DNA from: Armatimonadetes bacterium Uphvl-Ar2
Lineage (GTDB): Bacteria > Armatimonadota > Fimbriimonadia > Fimbriimonadales > Fimbriimonadaceae
Assembly: GCA_002162095.1 (NCBI GenBank)
Contig: CP021424.1
Span: 1,674,001 to 1,738,000 of the forward strand
Reading direction: 5' to 3'
DNA: 64,000 nt
In this document: in pieces, positions 45,307 to 53,416 of the stretch
Numbering within the stretch: position 1 is the stretch's first letter
How the letters are laid out: each line of letters opens with the position of its first letter
Position numbers and translations under genes: made by a program
Notes under the pieces: model-generated
What the model saw: only the letters and a program-made list of their open reading frames with translations
Databases searched by the model: none
What the model was told of the DNA's origin: nothing

Positions 45307-46227
45307 ATGCATGGAGCAAATATCATGACTCGTCGTGCCTTCACTCTTATCGAACTCCTGGTCGTCATCGCCATCATCGCGATTCTCGCGGCCATCCTCT
45401 TCCCGGTTTTCGCGCAGGCCAAGCTTGCCGCCAAGAAGACCCAAGCCCTCTCCCAGGTCAAGCAGATCGGAACGTCGTGGCAGATTTACGCCACCGACTA
45501 CGATGACCGCGCCGTGATGGTCTCCTCCGGTGGCCCGCAGGGTGTGCACCGCACCGACTTCTGGGTGGTGATGATGCCGTACGTCAAGAACGTACCCATC
45601 TTCTTCAGCAGCGAGCGCACCGAAAAGGGTTGCTACTACCACAACTCCAGCGACCGCCTGAACACGCCGTGGGGTCGTGCCATCTACGATATGAACCCGG
45701 AAGGCCGCTGCCTGGGCTACGGCTACAACTGGGGCCCGCAGATCTACGCCGGTGGTGGCGTGCTCGATCGTGAGCAGTTCATCAACGGTGTCGATGGCAG
45801 CGCTGGCACCACGCAGCCGGGTCGCTCGCTGACCTCGTTTGACGAACCGGCCAACCTGTTCGTGTTTGGCGACACCTACGACACGCCGCGCCCGACGATT
45901 GGCATGTTCCCCAACAGCGCCGGCGGCAAAGCTTGGATCCTGGATACGTTCCCGGTGACGGCCAACACGCGCCAGAGCCAGTTCCGCTTCGGGGGCCGCT
46001 TCAACATGGCTTACGCCGATGGACACGCTAAGAACGTGAAGTTCCGCGGGGGTCTCACCACGGGCGTCGGTTACGTTTACGTGCCGAGCCAGCTGAACGA
46101 CCGCCTGGCCTACTGCGCCAGCCCGAGCGAACTGCTGGACGGTAGCCGCTTCGGTCTGGGCAACATCGCCTGCCAAGACTTCGTGAACATTCCCTACACC
46201 GGCACCACCGTGTGGTCGCCGGAATAG
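45307..46227 (+). CDS. Prepilin-type N-terminal cleavage/methylation protein (type II pseudopilin-like)
   Basis: 306 residues. A type IV prepilin leader RRAFTLIELLVVIAIIAILA with the cleavage/methylation pattern F/TLIEL is followed by AAILFPVFAQAK and a large domain with the H-x9-DG-like C-terminal element (NMAYADGHAKNVKF). Such proteins are strikingly multiplied in Planctomycetes and Armatimonadota and are exported and assembled by the type II/IV pilus machinery. AGGAGG at 45296-45301 precedes the ATG at 45307; an internal ATG (MTRRAF) is an alternative. No pilus genes adjoin. A small lipoprotein follows directly. Confidence 0.93.
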   Translation: MHGANIMTRRAFTLIELLVVIAIIAILAAILFPVFAQAKLAAKKTQALSQVKQIGTSWQIYATDYDDRAVMVSSGGPQGVHRTDFWVVMMPYVKNVPIFFSSERTEKGCYYHNSSDRLNTPWGRAIYDMNPEGRCLGYGYNWGPQIYAGGGVLDREQFINGVDGSAGTTQPGRSLTSFDEPANLFVFGDTYDTPRPTIGMFPNSAGGKAWILDTFPVTANTRQSQFRFGGRFNMAYADGHAKNVKFRGGLTTGVGYVYVPSQLNDRLAYCASPSELLDGSRFGLGNIACQDFVNIPYTGTTVWSPE

Positions 46228-46229
46228 TC

Positions 46230-46460
46230 ATGGCGCGATTCCTCAAAATGCTGATCGCCACCTTCTCGGTGGCCTTCATCATCGGGTGCAGCGGCGGAGA
46301 GGGCGCGAATCTCGAAACGACGGCGGAACAACCTCCGGCTGATCTCGAAGCCGGAAAGAACGCCAACACATTGGAGGAATGGTCAGCGGCCAATCCGAAC
46401 AATGGTGCCCCGGGTCACGGGGACATGGGTGCGGGGCAGCGGGCCAACACCGATAAGTGA
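46230..46460 (+). CDS. Small putative lipoprotein
   Basis: 76 residues: hydrophobic N-terminus MARFLKMLIATFSVAFIIGC with lipobox IIGC, then a short acidic, Asn/Gly/Pro-rich mature part (NPNNGAPGHGDMGAGQRANT) with no fold I can name. It starts two bases after the prepilin-like gene stop, so the two probably form a unit; such small lipoproteins often follow H-x9-DG pseudopilin genes in this group. An upstream GTG in-frame start is less likely. Confidence 0.7.
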   Translation: MARFLKMLIATFSVAFIIGCSGGEGANLETTAEQPPADLEAGKNANTLEEWSAANPNNGAPGHGDMGAGQRANTDK

Positions 46461-46522
46461 CGAACAGAGCGGGGGCAAGAGAGGATGCCCCCGCTCGCCC
46501 GCTTCAGATTTCCCCTGGGCGT

Positions 46523-46879
46523 ATGAGTCAAACTGTTCCCATGGTCCGCATCACGGCGTACATCAAGCCGTTTCAGCTTGAAGACGTGAAGACGGCCCTC
46601 GGCAACCTCAATCTCGGCGGCATGACCATCGGCGAAGCCCGGGGCCGAGGGGACAACCCCGAACAGGCCGTGCAATTGGCGGGTCACGAATATCTCATCG
46701 CCATGCCCCTGCGTAGCCGGGTGGAGCTGGTGGTGACCGAGGCCGACCAAGAACGCGTGATCCAGGCCATTTCGGACGCCGTGCGCACCGAAACAGCGGG
46801 ATCGGGAAAGATTTTTGTCGAGCGTGTGACGGACGCAATCAGAATTCGTACCGGAGAATCGGGCACTGATGCGGTCTGA
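46523..46879 (+). CDS. P-II family (GlnB-like) protein lacking the T-loop tyrosine
   Basis: 118 residues. It starts (M)VRITAYIKPFQLEDVKTAL like GlnB and has the B-loop/C-terminal segments GSGKIFVERVTDAIRIRTGE typical of P-II nitrogen sensor proteins that bind ATP/ADP and 2-oxoglutarate. The T-loop (GEARGRGDNPEQAVQLAGHE) has no Tyr at the usual modification site, so classical uridylylation is unlikely; the 2-oxoglutarate and effector interplay might differ. The ATG at 46523 or at 46541 could be the start; neither has a clear ribosome binding site. No amtB or glnA neighbour. Confidence 0.88.
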   Translation: MSQTVPMVRITAYIKPFQLEDVKTALGNLNLGGMTIGEARGRGDNPEQAVQLAGHEYLIAMPLRSRVELVVTEADQERVIQAISDAVRTETAGSGKIFVERVTDAIRIRTGESGTDAV

Positions 46880-46930
46880 CGAAACGTATACTCCCCGGGC
46901 GCGTCATAATTGCGCAAGGGGCAAGGCCCT

Positions 46931-48604
46931 ATGAGCATGAAGAGAAGGATTGGTTTGAGTGTTTGGATGGCATTGACGGCCCCGTGGGCCCTTGCCGCCC
47001 CGATGACGTTGGAGTTGAGCCACAAGGATGGCGACACGATCAGTGGGGATGTTCAGTTTACGGCGCGGGTGCGAAGCGAAGCCTTGGTTACCAGCGTGGA
47101 GTTCTATATCGGCGATAACCTGCGGGAAACCGACCAGAGCACGCCGTACCAGTTCAATATCGACACGCTCACGGAGGATGACGGACCGTTTTCGGTAACG
47201 TTCGCGGCCTACAACTCCGAAGGGGGCAGCGTCAAGAAGACGCTCCGCCTGAAAATTGACAACGGCCTGAACAAGGGTGTGGGCTACCACGTCGGCATTG
47301 CCAACGAAGCTCTGCAAGAGAGCCAGTGGGCCAAAGCCATTCTCCACGGCCGCACGGCCCTGCGCATTGATGGCAACGACAACTCCGCCCGCTTGGTGCT
47401 GGCCCGCGCCAACCTGGGCGCCGGCGTGTTGGACCTAGCCCAGAAGTTTGCCGAAGACATCGTGGCGAGCGACCCGGCCAACGTGCCGGCCCGCCAACTG
47501 CTGAGCGGCATCAACCTGCGCCGCGCCTTTTTGGCGCTGGAACGCGGCACCAGCGACAACGCCACCTTGCTTGGCACGCTGACCGAAGCCTTCCGCTCCG
47601 CCGCCACCAACCAAAACGCCGCCAACGCCGCCCGCATTGACGCGATGGGCGAGCCGACCGACGAAACTCTGCCGGCGTACGCGGATGCCCTGCTGGATAT
47701 CCGCCGCTTTAACGATGCGGCCCGCCGCCTGGCCCCGGTGTTCGCCAAGGACCCGAGCAAGATCGGCCACGGCAACCGCCTGATCTACGCTTACCTGCGC
47801 TCTGCCCGCCTGAAGGATGCTGCCGAAGCCATTGACCTGGCCCGCCGCAGCAACACGATGGACGCGGAAACCTACGCGCTGGCCGCGTGCTTCCACGCCT
47901 ACATCGGCGAAACCGAGAAGGCTTCGGCCGCAATGAAGGAAGCTCTGCTGCTAGACCCCAGCCGCAACACCGTGGTGACGGCGCAGATCTTCACCAGCCT
48001 GCGCGCCGGCAACCTGAACGGTATGGGCCAGGTGCTGCAACAGTACCGCCAGAGCAACGGCGACCCGACGCTGACCGGTTACTACCAGTCGGTGTTGCTG
48101 CAACAGGCCCGCCGCCCGGATGAAGCCCGCATCGCCTTTGAGAACGCGATTCTCACCGACGCCGCCAGCTACGAGCTACTGACCGAGCGCGCGATCCAGG
48201 CCTACACCTATTCGTTCAACGAGTCGCTGTCTTCGGAGCAAGTGGATCGTCAACGCGGCATCGCTAAGGCGTTGCTAGAAGCCGCCATCGAAGCCCGACC
48301 GGATTCGTTTGAAGCCCTCACCGCTCTGGCCATGTTGGCCATGCAAGACGGCAACAAGGACGACACCATGAAGTGGGCCCGCGCCGCCGTGGGAGCCGCG
48401 CCGGAATACGCCGGTGCGCAATACGCCCTGGCCGGTGCCCTGCAGATGATGCAGCGCCCTAGCGAAGCCCGCAAGGCCATGGAAGCCGCCGGTGCGATTG
48501 ACCGCACTCTGGTGGGTGTCCCCGCGCCGGGTTCGGCCGTGGACCTGCTGCGGTACCTGTACAGCAAGGGCCGCACGCCCTGGCTGGCCGCGCCGGGCCG
48601 CTAA
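46931..48604 (+). CDS. Exported Ig-like plus TPR-repeat protein
   Basis: 557 residues. The signal peptide ends LAA, an Ig-like/bacterial domain (about residues 24-108, DGDTISGDVQFTARV, KTLRLKIDNG) follows, and the rest is helical tetratricopeptide-type repeats (for example AKAILHGRTALRIDGNDNSA and EALTALAMLAMQDGNKDDTM) to the C-terminus. TPR proteins in the envelope usually scaffold multi-protein complexes, but no partner is suggested by neighbours. A ribosome binding site-like GGGGCAAGG lies upstream of the ATG. A strong hairpin follows the stop. Confidence 0.85.
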   Translation: MSMKRRIGLSVWMALTAPWALAAPMTLELSHKDGDTISGDVQFTARVRSEALVTSVEFYIGDNLRETDQSTPYQFNIDTLTEDDGPFSVTFAAYNSEGGSVKKTLRLKIDNGLNKGVGYHVGIANEALQESQWAKAILHGRTALRIDGNDNSARLVLARANLGAGVLDLAQKFAEDIVASDPANVPARQLLSGINLRRAFLALERGTSDNATLLGTLTEAFRSAATNQNAANAARIDAMGEPTDETLPAYADALLDIRRFNDAARRLAPVFAKDPSKIGHGNRLIYAYLRSARLKDAAEAIDLARRSNTMDAETYALAACFHAYIGETEKASAAMKEALLLDPSRNTVVTAQIFTSLRAGNLNGMGQVLQQYRQSNGDPTLTGYYQSVLLQQARRPDEARIAFENAILTDAASYELLTERAIQAYTYSFNESLSSEQVDRQRGIAKALLEAAIEARPDSFEALTALAMLAMQDGNKDDTMKWARAAVGAAPEYAGAQYALAGALQMMQRPSEARKAMEAAGAIDRTLVGVPAPGSAVDLLRYLYSKGRTPWLAAPGR

Positions 48605-48619
48605 GTTCAGGCTAGTCCG

Positions 48620-48654
48620 TACCCGGGCCGCCCGCGCGGTGGTCCGGGTATATT
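48620..48654 (+). terminator. Terminator of the TPR protein gene
   Basis: Near-perfect stem TACCCGGGCC / GGTCCGGGTA around a 10-base GC-rich loop, then TATTT. 15 bases after the stop codon. Confidence 0.7.
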
Positions 48655-48666
48655 TGTGCCTCGGTT

Positions 48667-48742
48667 CGGGGCGTAGCGCAGTTTGGTAGCGCGCTTCTCT
48701 GGGGGGAAGAGGTCCCGGGTTCAAATCCCGGCGCTCCGACCA
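48667..48742 (+). tRNA. tRNA-Pro (anticodon GGG), with a G-run probably one base short
   Basis: Acceptor CGGGGCG/CGCTCCG, D-stem GCGC/GCGC, T-stem CCGGG/CCCGG, discriminator A and encoded CCA are clear. The anticodon arm pairs poorly as given (CTTCT, loop, GAAGA). With seven rather than six G (run at 48701-48706) the stem becomes CTTCT/GGAAG (four pairs plus one G-U) with loop CTGGGGG and the variable loop AGGTC, a normal tRNA. This suggests a missing G in the assembly. Confidence 0.85.
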
Positions 48743-48870
48743 TTTCCGAACCTTTGATTTTTGCTTACTATGGGCATGCCGTTCCGAGCAACGAATGTTT
48801 TCAGTTGCAATCAGAGGGCAACAAATGCTTTTGACCCTGGTTTAACAATTGAGGGGGTATCTCAATCCCC

Positions 48871-49737
48871 ATGGTTTCTCTCATTCTTGCAGCCAACATG
48901 GCCACGGCTCCTGTCTCCTTTCGAGCCATGAGCTTCAATATCTGGGTGGGCGGCACGCAGTCTCAGCCCTTAGAGAAGACCATCGAGGTCATACAATTCT
49001 CGAAAGCCGATATCGTTGGGGTCCAAGAGCCGGGGCCGAACCTCCCCAAGATTGCTGCAGGCTTGAAGTGGAACCGCAGCGACGACGCCTCGATCGTCAC
49101 CAAGTTTGAAATCGTGGAAGAGTGGAAAGTCGAGGGCAACCGATGGGGCGGGGCTAAGTTGAAGCTCGCCGACGGCTCGCACGTCCTCGTCTTCAACGAT
49201 CATTTCAACCCCTATCCTTACGGCCCCTATGAGGTGCGCGACAAAAAGGCGACCACGGCGGCCCAGGCGATCGCAGTGGAAGAGAACGCCGGGCGCGTGG
49301 ATCAGATGAAGCGCGTGCTGGCCAACCTGGCGGCGCGGCCCGACCGCAACTTGCCGGTCATCTTCACGGGCGACTTCAACACTCCCTCTCACCTGGATTG
49401 GGTGCGTTCCACGCAAGAGCGGAACTTCGGGTTGGTGGTGAGCTGGCCGGTGACCCGGCTGGCGGCGGAGGCTGGGTTTAAGGATGGCTTCCGGACCGTG
49501 CACTCCGATCCCCTGCGCAAGCCGGGATTCACCTGGAGCCCGGGCTATCCGGTGGGCAAGTTGGAGGCCAATGATGTGGTGGACCGCATTGACTTCGTGC
49601 TCTTTCGGGGAGCCTTGCGTCCGAAGAATGCATGGGTGGTGGGGGAGACGGGGCCGGTTTCGGACCTGGCCTTTGATCCTTGGCCGTCCGACCACCGGGC
49701 GGTGGCCGTCGAGTTTGAGGTCGAGGGTAGCCGCTGA
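48871..49737 (+). CDS. Endonuclease/exonuclease/phosphatase family protein
   Basis: 288 residues. The EEP fold motifs are visible: MSFNIWVGG at the start, IVGVQEPG with the metal-binding Glu, VIFTGDFNTPSHLDW near residue 165, and SDHRAVAVEFE at the end. The family includes sphingomyelinases, inositol phosphatases and nucleases. A short hydrophobic N-terminus (SLILAANMATA) could be a weak signal peptide. The substrate cannot be read. A strong terminator follows. Confidence 0.9.
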   Translation: MVSLILAANMATAPVSFRAMSFNIWVGGTQSQPLEKTIEVIQFSKADIVGVQEPGPNLPKIAAGLKWNRSDDASIVTKFEIVEEWKVEGNRWGGAKLKLADGSHVLVFNDHFNPYPYGPYEVRDKKATTAAQAIAVEENAGRVDQMKRVLANLAARPDRNLPVIFTGDFNTPSHLDWVRSTQERNFGLVVSWPVTRLAAEAGFKDGFRTVHSDPLRKPGFTWSPGYPVGKLEANDVVDRIDFVLFRGALRPKNAWVVGETGPVSDLAFDPWPSDHRAVAVEFEVEGSR

Positions 49738-49794
49738 GGGGCTGGGGTCGCGGGTGGCGCGCCGCCGCCGCAAGTAAGAGCAGAGGTTGGCCGG

Positions 49795-49840
49795 AAGCGC
49801 GTGGGGATTCCGGATTGGGGTCCGCACGCGCTTTTGCTTT
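49795..49840 (+). terminator. Terminator of the EEP family gene
   Basis: Stem AAGCGCGTG / CACGCGCTT with a 21-base loop, followed by TTGCTTT; 58 bases past the stop. Confidence 0.75.
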
Positions 49841-49963
49841 GCGCACTCTGTGCCTTCTCACTGAGAGTCGATCCTATCGGCCCCGCAACTCCCGTTTCAT
49901 AGTTTGCGTTTGACAAGTAGTGGAAGGGGCTGGTTGCAGATTCCGGCCAACAGTGGGAGTGCC

Positions 49964-50377
49964 ATGCCAGTGACGCCGAGAGAAAAGCGAGTGAAGTCGG
50001 ATCCGTGGGTTGCCTCTGAATCTAGGCTGTTCCTGGTGTTTTTGGCGAGCTTATCAGCTCTGGGGTTGTTTCTCGGCCCGGCGGCTATCGAGAACGAGGG
50101 CGTGACGGCTTTGTCCTGCCTTCTGTGCGTGTATGGCATTGCCCATTTCTTCCTTATGCAAACGAGTATCGCCGGGATGTATGATCCGCCTCAGCGGGTG
50201 TTGTGGGGACCGAACAGATGGGTTCGGATTCACTGGTATTTGTCAATACCGGTCGTTCAATTGTTTCCGGAGTCCCAACTGTATCGTCGCCTGTTCAATG
50301 AGGTAGCTCGCAACCAAACCTTGCTTCGAGAAACACACGCCAAATATACTCACGGGGACAAAGGGGGCCGACACTGA
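49964..50377 (+). CDS. Hypothetical membrane protein
   Basis: 137 residues with two hydrophobic segments (LFLVFLASLSALGLFLG and GVTALSCLLCVYGIAHFFL), a soluble C-terminal part and His/Lys-rich tail. No recognised family. GGGAG lies eight bases before the ATG at 49964; an upstream in-frame ATG adds a non-hydrophobic 20-residue lead. It overlaps the next small ORF by four bases (CTGA), suggesting a coupled membrane-protein pair. Base composition is somewhat less GC-rich than the flanking housekeeping genes. Confidence 0.6.
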   Translation: MPVTPREKRVKSDPWVASESRLFLVFLASLSALGLFLGPAAIENEGVTALSCLLCVYGIAHFFLMQTSIAGMYDPPQRVLWGPNRWVRIHWYLSIPVVQLFPESQLYRRLFNEVARNQTLLRETHAKYTHGDKGGRH

Positions 50378-50604
50378 GCAAAGAGAAAAAGCATATCTGG
50401 CGTTCATATCTCCTTGCCGCTGGGTTGGCCATTGCTGCCGGCGCACTTCGAGTTCTCGGAAGGAGATTGGCAGACAATGGTTTGCTTAGCAGGGGCTTTG
50501 CCGAAGCCTTAGAGTGGATTGTAATGGTGGCGTGCATCATAGCTGCAAGTTGGATCGGGGCGAACTTGAAAGCCCTCGAACCTGGCAAGGCTAGTCCGGA
50601 GTAG
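50374..50604 (+). CDS. Small two-helix membrane protein, probable CTG start
   Basis: 76 residues following directly on the previous gene. There is no ATG, GTG or TTG at the proper place; a CTG at 50374 overlaps the previous TGA (CTGA) with GGGGG seven bases upstream. The protein reads SKEKKHIWRSYLLAAGLAIA with a first hydrophobic segment and a second (LEWIVMVACIIAASWIGA). This looks like a translated small membrane protein. The CTG start is unusual; a TTG at 50428 would give a truncated form. Confidence 0.5.
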   Translation: MSKEKKHIWRSYLLAAGLAIAAGALRVLGRRLADNGLLSRGFAEALEWIVMVACIIAASWIGANLKALEPGKASPE

Positions 50605-50673
50605 ACAGTCAAGACGGGGAAAATTGTGAAGCGTTGATCGAACAGAAGCGGCCCTATCTACGAAAAGGACCCT

Positions 50674-50739
50674 GGCATCCTCGATCCCCACGCTCAGCCG
50701 CAGCATCGTCAGTTGGATTCCGTGCACAACGCGCTGCGC
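50674..50739 (-). pseudogene. Fragment of a trans-sulfuration enzyme gene
   Basis: 66 bases align without gaps to the 3' part of the intact gene at 52192-53331 (region 52239-52304), with 57 identical by eye. Translation keeps the frame (TMLRLSVGIEDA). It is only a fragment in a 200-base gap with no other coding signs, so it is a remnant of a duplication or recombination scar. Confidence 0.7.
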
Positions 50740-50808
50740 CCCTGGTCATTCTCGAATGTTGGAGGCAGAGGTTTCCAATCCTGCTTTGAGGTACGTTGAG
50801 GTTCTTCA

Positions 50809-51159
50809 ATGAAGATTGTCACTTCCGGCGGATTCGAGCATTACGGAAGGCCTGCCGGCCGAACCTATCTGGCCATGGCGGGTGGCAATGAACTCAAAGA
50901 CGGTGAACTCGGGTATGCAAATTGGTTCGCCGCTGACTTCGGGGAGATATGCATCGAGAACTTTGAATTCGTGCAGTGCGAGTTTTCAACCGCTGACTTT
51001 TCGCGAGCTACCCTGACCAACGTGACGTTTCGGCAGTGCCTGCTGGTGGGGGCGCAGATGCCTGCAGCGGAGAGGATGACGAACGTCTCGTACCAGGAAT
51101 GCGTTTTCGACTTGAGGACCGTTCCTCCCTGGATGGATCACAAACCTGAGTTGCCATGA
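50809..51159 (+). CDS. Hypothetical protein with pentapeptide-like segment
   Basis: 116 residues, soluble. A central stretch (NFEFVQCEFSTADFSRATLT) resembles pentapeptide repeats (A/C-D/N-L/F-x-x), which form a right-handed beta-helix. Otherwise unassigned. It is the first of three small genes in the same orientation between the small membrane genes and the trans-sulfuration gene, two with this beta-helix-like flavour, so immunity-type proteins are possible but not shown. Confidence 0.55.
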   Translation: MKIVTSGGFEHYGRPAGRTYLAMAGGNELKDGELGYANWFAADFGEICIENFEFVQCEFSTADFSRATLTNVTFRQCLLVGAQMPAAERMTNVSYQECVFDLRTVPPWMDHKPELP

Positions 51160-51258
51160 CATGCGTCTCCACACACGAACCGCGGATTTGCGCACATGGA
51201 GGGATTGTAAGTTGATGAGTTCATCAGCAAGTGTTGTCTGCGTGAAGAGGTGCTGCAA

Positions 51259-51696
51259 ATGAAGACGGACTCCGCATTCGAAGCATTAAAGGAGCGATTC
51301 GGACATCAGTTCCTTGATGGTCGCAGCATAGAAGGGTTCAGAACTCTCGAAGCTCATGCACCGAATGGAAATCTAACCAAACCCCTGCAATTGGTATTCG
51401 GAGAGACTATCGAAGTGCACTGGGAGTTCGGCTATTTCTGTGACTTCATGTGGAGCACTGATGCGGAATGCGGGCGCAAAGATGCAGACGCTTGGGTGGC
51501 AGAGCTTTCCGAATTCCTGCGGGAAGTGATGACTGACCAGGTGCTCTGCCTGGGAGTATTTAGGGATGATCAATGTGTAGGTGGTGGCCCCGTCCGCGAA
51601 GACGAGATCGATGAAATTCTGACTCATTCGGAGCAAAACTCCACGGTACGCGTTATCTCTTGGTCAGGTAAATGTGATGCGATTCATTTCCTCTAG
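51259..51696 (+). CDS. Hypothetical protein
   Basis: 145 residues, acidic, no signal peptide or membrane segment. ATG at 51259 is preceded by GAGG at a suitable distance; a GTG three codons earlier is an alternative. Features: aromatic-rich VHWEFGYFCDFMWSTDAECG and C-terminal RVISWSGKCDAIHFL. No known family recognised. In a small-gene cluster with two pentapeptide-like neighbours. Confidence 0.5.
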   Translation: MKTDSAFEALKERFGHQFLDGRSIEGFRTLEAHAPNGNLTKPLQLVFGETIEVHWEFGYFCDFMWSTDAECGRKDADAWVAELSEFLREVMTDQVLCLGVFRDDQCVGGGPVREDEIDEILTHSEQNSTVRVISWSGKCDAIHFL

Positions 51697-51734
51697 AGCG
51701 GTTTACCGGCCCAACTGAGGCAACGTGATCCAGA

Positions 51735-52151
51735 GTGCAGTGCTACGAAGTAGGATTGGATGATCGCATGGAGCCAAGATTCGCAATGGAAGTCCGGTCC
51801 GGAGAACAGTGGGCGAAGTTCTTAAGCCAACCTGCTCCCGATCTTCGGAACTCCTTCATTAGCCACGTGACTGTCGATTTTGATCAGATCCCTAGCGGGG
51901 CCATTGAGATGGTCGAGTTTCACGACTGCATCGTGACAATCCACGCCGATGACATCTTCATGAGGGATGTGCTCTTCAAGAACCGCAACCTGGATGTCAG
52001 GGTCGAAGCCGGCCTCATCAATCGCGTTGTGTTCGATTCATGCACGTTCCGCACATTGAGCGTACAAGGGACGATCAGGAAGTCAGCGTTTGTCAATTGC
52101 GTCCTTGAGGAGCCGGCATCCTTGCCCGCCGCAGGGTTTGAGTGGACCTGA
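51735..52151 (+). CDS. Hypothetical protein with pentapeptide-like repeats
   Basis: 138 residues from a GTG start, or 127 from the ATG at 51768. The middle has alternating short strands with pentapeptide-like residues (MVEFHDCIVTIHADDIFMRD, VVFDSCTFRTLSVQGTIRKS). It is similar in style to the gene at 50809. Function unknown. The trans-sulfuration gene converges 40 bases downstream. Confidence 0.5.
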   Translation: MQCYEVGLDDRMEPRFAMEVRSGEQWAKFLSQPAPDLRNSFISHVTVDFDQIPSGAIEMVEFHDCIVTIHADDIFMRDVLFKNRNLDVRVEAGLINRVVFDSCTFRTLSVQGTIRKSAFVNCVLEEPASLPAAGFEWT

Positions 52152-52191
52152 TGGTGCGGGTCTTCAACTGTAGGGCAGGACGTGAGGGCGC

Positions 52192-53331
52192 TTAGCCCCC
52201 AATTGCCTGCAACAAGTCCTCAATGAGGTCGTCGGCGTCCTCGATCCCCACGCTTAGCCGCAGCATCGTCGGCAGGATCCCGCGCTCCACGCGCTGCGCT
52301 TCCGTCATCGTCGCGTGCGACATCAGCGGCGGGTAGGCAATCAAGCTCTCCACCCCGCCCAGGGATTCCGCCAGCAGGAACACCTGCGTCCCCTCGGCCA
52401 CGCGGCGGGCCGTGGCTTCGTCGTGGAACTCCACCGCCAGCATGCCCCCGAAGCCGCCGTTCATTTGCCGCTTCGCCACCTCGTGGTCCGGGTGCGACGG
52501 GAGCCCTGGATACGACACGCTGCGCACCGCCGGGTGCCCCAGCAGCGCCTCGGCCACCCGCTGCGCATTCGCGCAGTGCCGCTCCATCCGCACGCTCAGC
52601 GTCCGCAGCCCGCGCAGCGATAGCCAGCAGTCGAACGGCGACGGCGTCGCCCCGTAGGCCTTGTTCCACTCGTAAATGGTGTGCGCCAATTCGTCGTTGG
52701 CCGACACCACGCACCCGCCTAGCACGTCGCTGTGGCCGCTGATGTACTTGGTGGTGCTGTGCACCACGAGGTCCACGCCCAGGGCGATGGGGTTCTGCAG
52801 GGCCGGGCTGGCAAAGGTGTTGTCGAACACCACAATCAGGCCGTGGCGCTTGGCTTCGGCGACCACCGCTGCAATGTCGCACACGCGCAGGGTCGGGTTG
52901 GCCGGGGTTTCGAAGATCAGCATCCGGCTGGCGGGGGTCACGGCCGCCGCGATGGTCTCCGGGCGGTGCGCGTCGAAAACGCTGTGCGAGATGCCCTGCT
53001 GCGGCAGGTATTGCTCCACCATGCGGAAGGTGCCGCCGTAAATGTCGGTCGCCATCAGCAGGTGGTCGCCCTGCTTCAGCAGCGAGAAGCACGCCGCAAT
53101 GGCCGCCATGCCGCTGCTCGTGAGGGTGCAGCCCGCGCCGCCTTCCAGGCTGGCGATGACCTCTTCCAGCATCTGCCGGTTGGGGTTTTGGCAGCGGGTG
53201 TAGTCAATCTTGGGGATGTCGTCCAGGCTCGCCCACGCAAAGGTGGTGGATTGATAGAGCGGGGGCACCACGGCCCGGAAGGTGGCGTCGGGTTCTTGCC
53301 CCACCCGCAGGGCCTTGGTTGCAAATCGCAT
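52192..53331 (-). CDS. Trans-sulfuration PLP enzyme (cystathionine gamma-synthase/lyase or related)
   Basis: 379 residues of the Cys/Met metabolism PLP family. Visible motifs: YTRCQNPNRQMLEEVIASLE, GCTLTSSGMAAIAA, the aldimine lysine in HSTTKYISGHSDVLGG and the C-terminal RLSVGIEDADDLIEDLLQA. The reaction (gamma-synthase, gamma-lyase or beta-lyase) cannot be decided by eye. The start MRFATKALRVG is chosen because upstream residues do not belong to the family. A TATAAT on the minus strand 8 bases before the ATG region is a candidate -10. A degraded copy of its 3' end lies at 50674-50739. Confidence 0.92.
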   Translation of the reverse strand: MRFATKALRVGQEPDATFRAVVPPLYQSTTFAWASLDDIPKIDYTRCQNPNRQMLEEVIASLEGGAGCTLTSSGMAAIAACFSLLKQGDHLLMATDIYGGTFRMVEQYLPQQGISHSVFDAHRPETIAAAVTPASRMLIFETPANPTLRVCDIAAVVAEAKRHGLIVVFDNTFASPALQNPIALGVDLVVHSTTKYISGHSDVLGGCVVSANDELAHTIYEWNKAYGATPSPFDCWLSLRGLRTLSVRMERHCANAQRVAEALLGHPAVRSVSYPGLPSHPDHEVAKRQMNGGFGGMLAVEFHDEATARRVAEGTQVFLLAESLGGVESLIAYPPLMSHATMTEAQRVERGILPTMLRLSVGIEDADDLIEDLLQAIGG

Positions 53332-53416
53332 GGCCTGAATTATATAAGAATCGGAGTCAGGGCCCATGATAAAGGAACCACTACCTCCGAATCTTAGGCT
53401 ATGGGGCTGGCACGCC

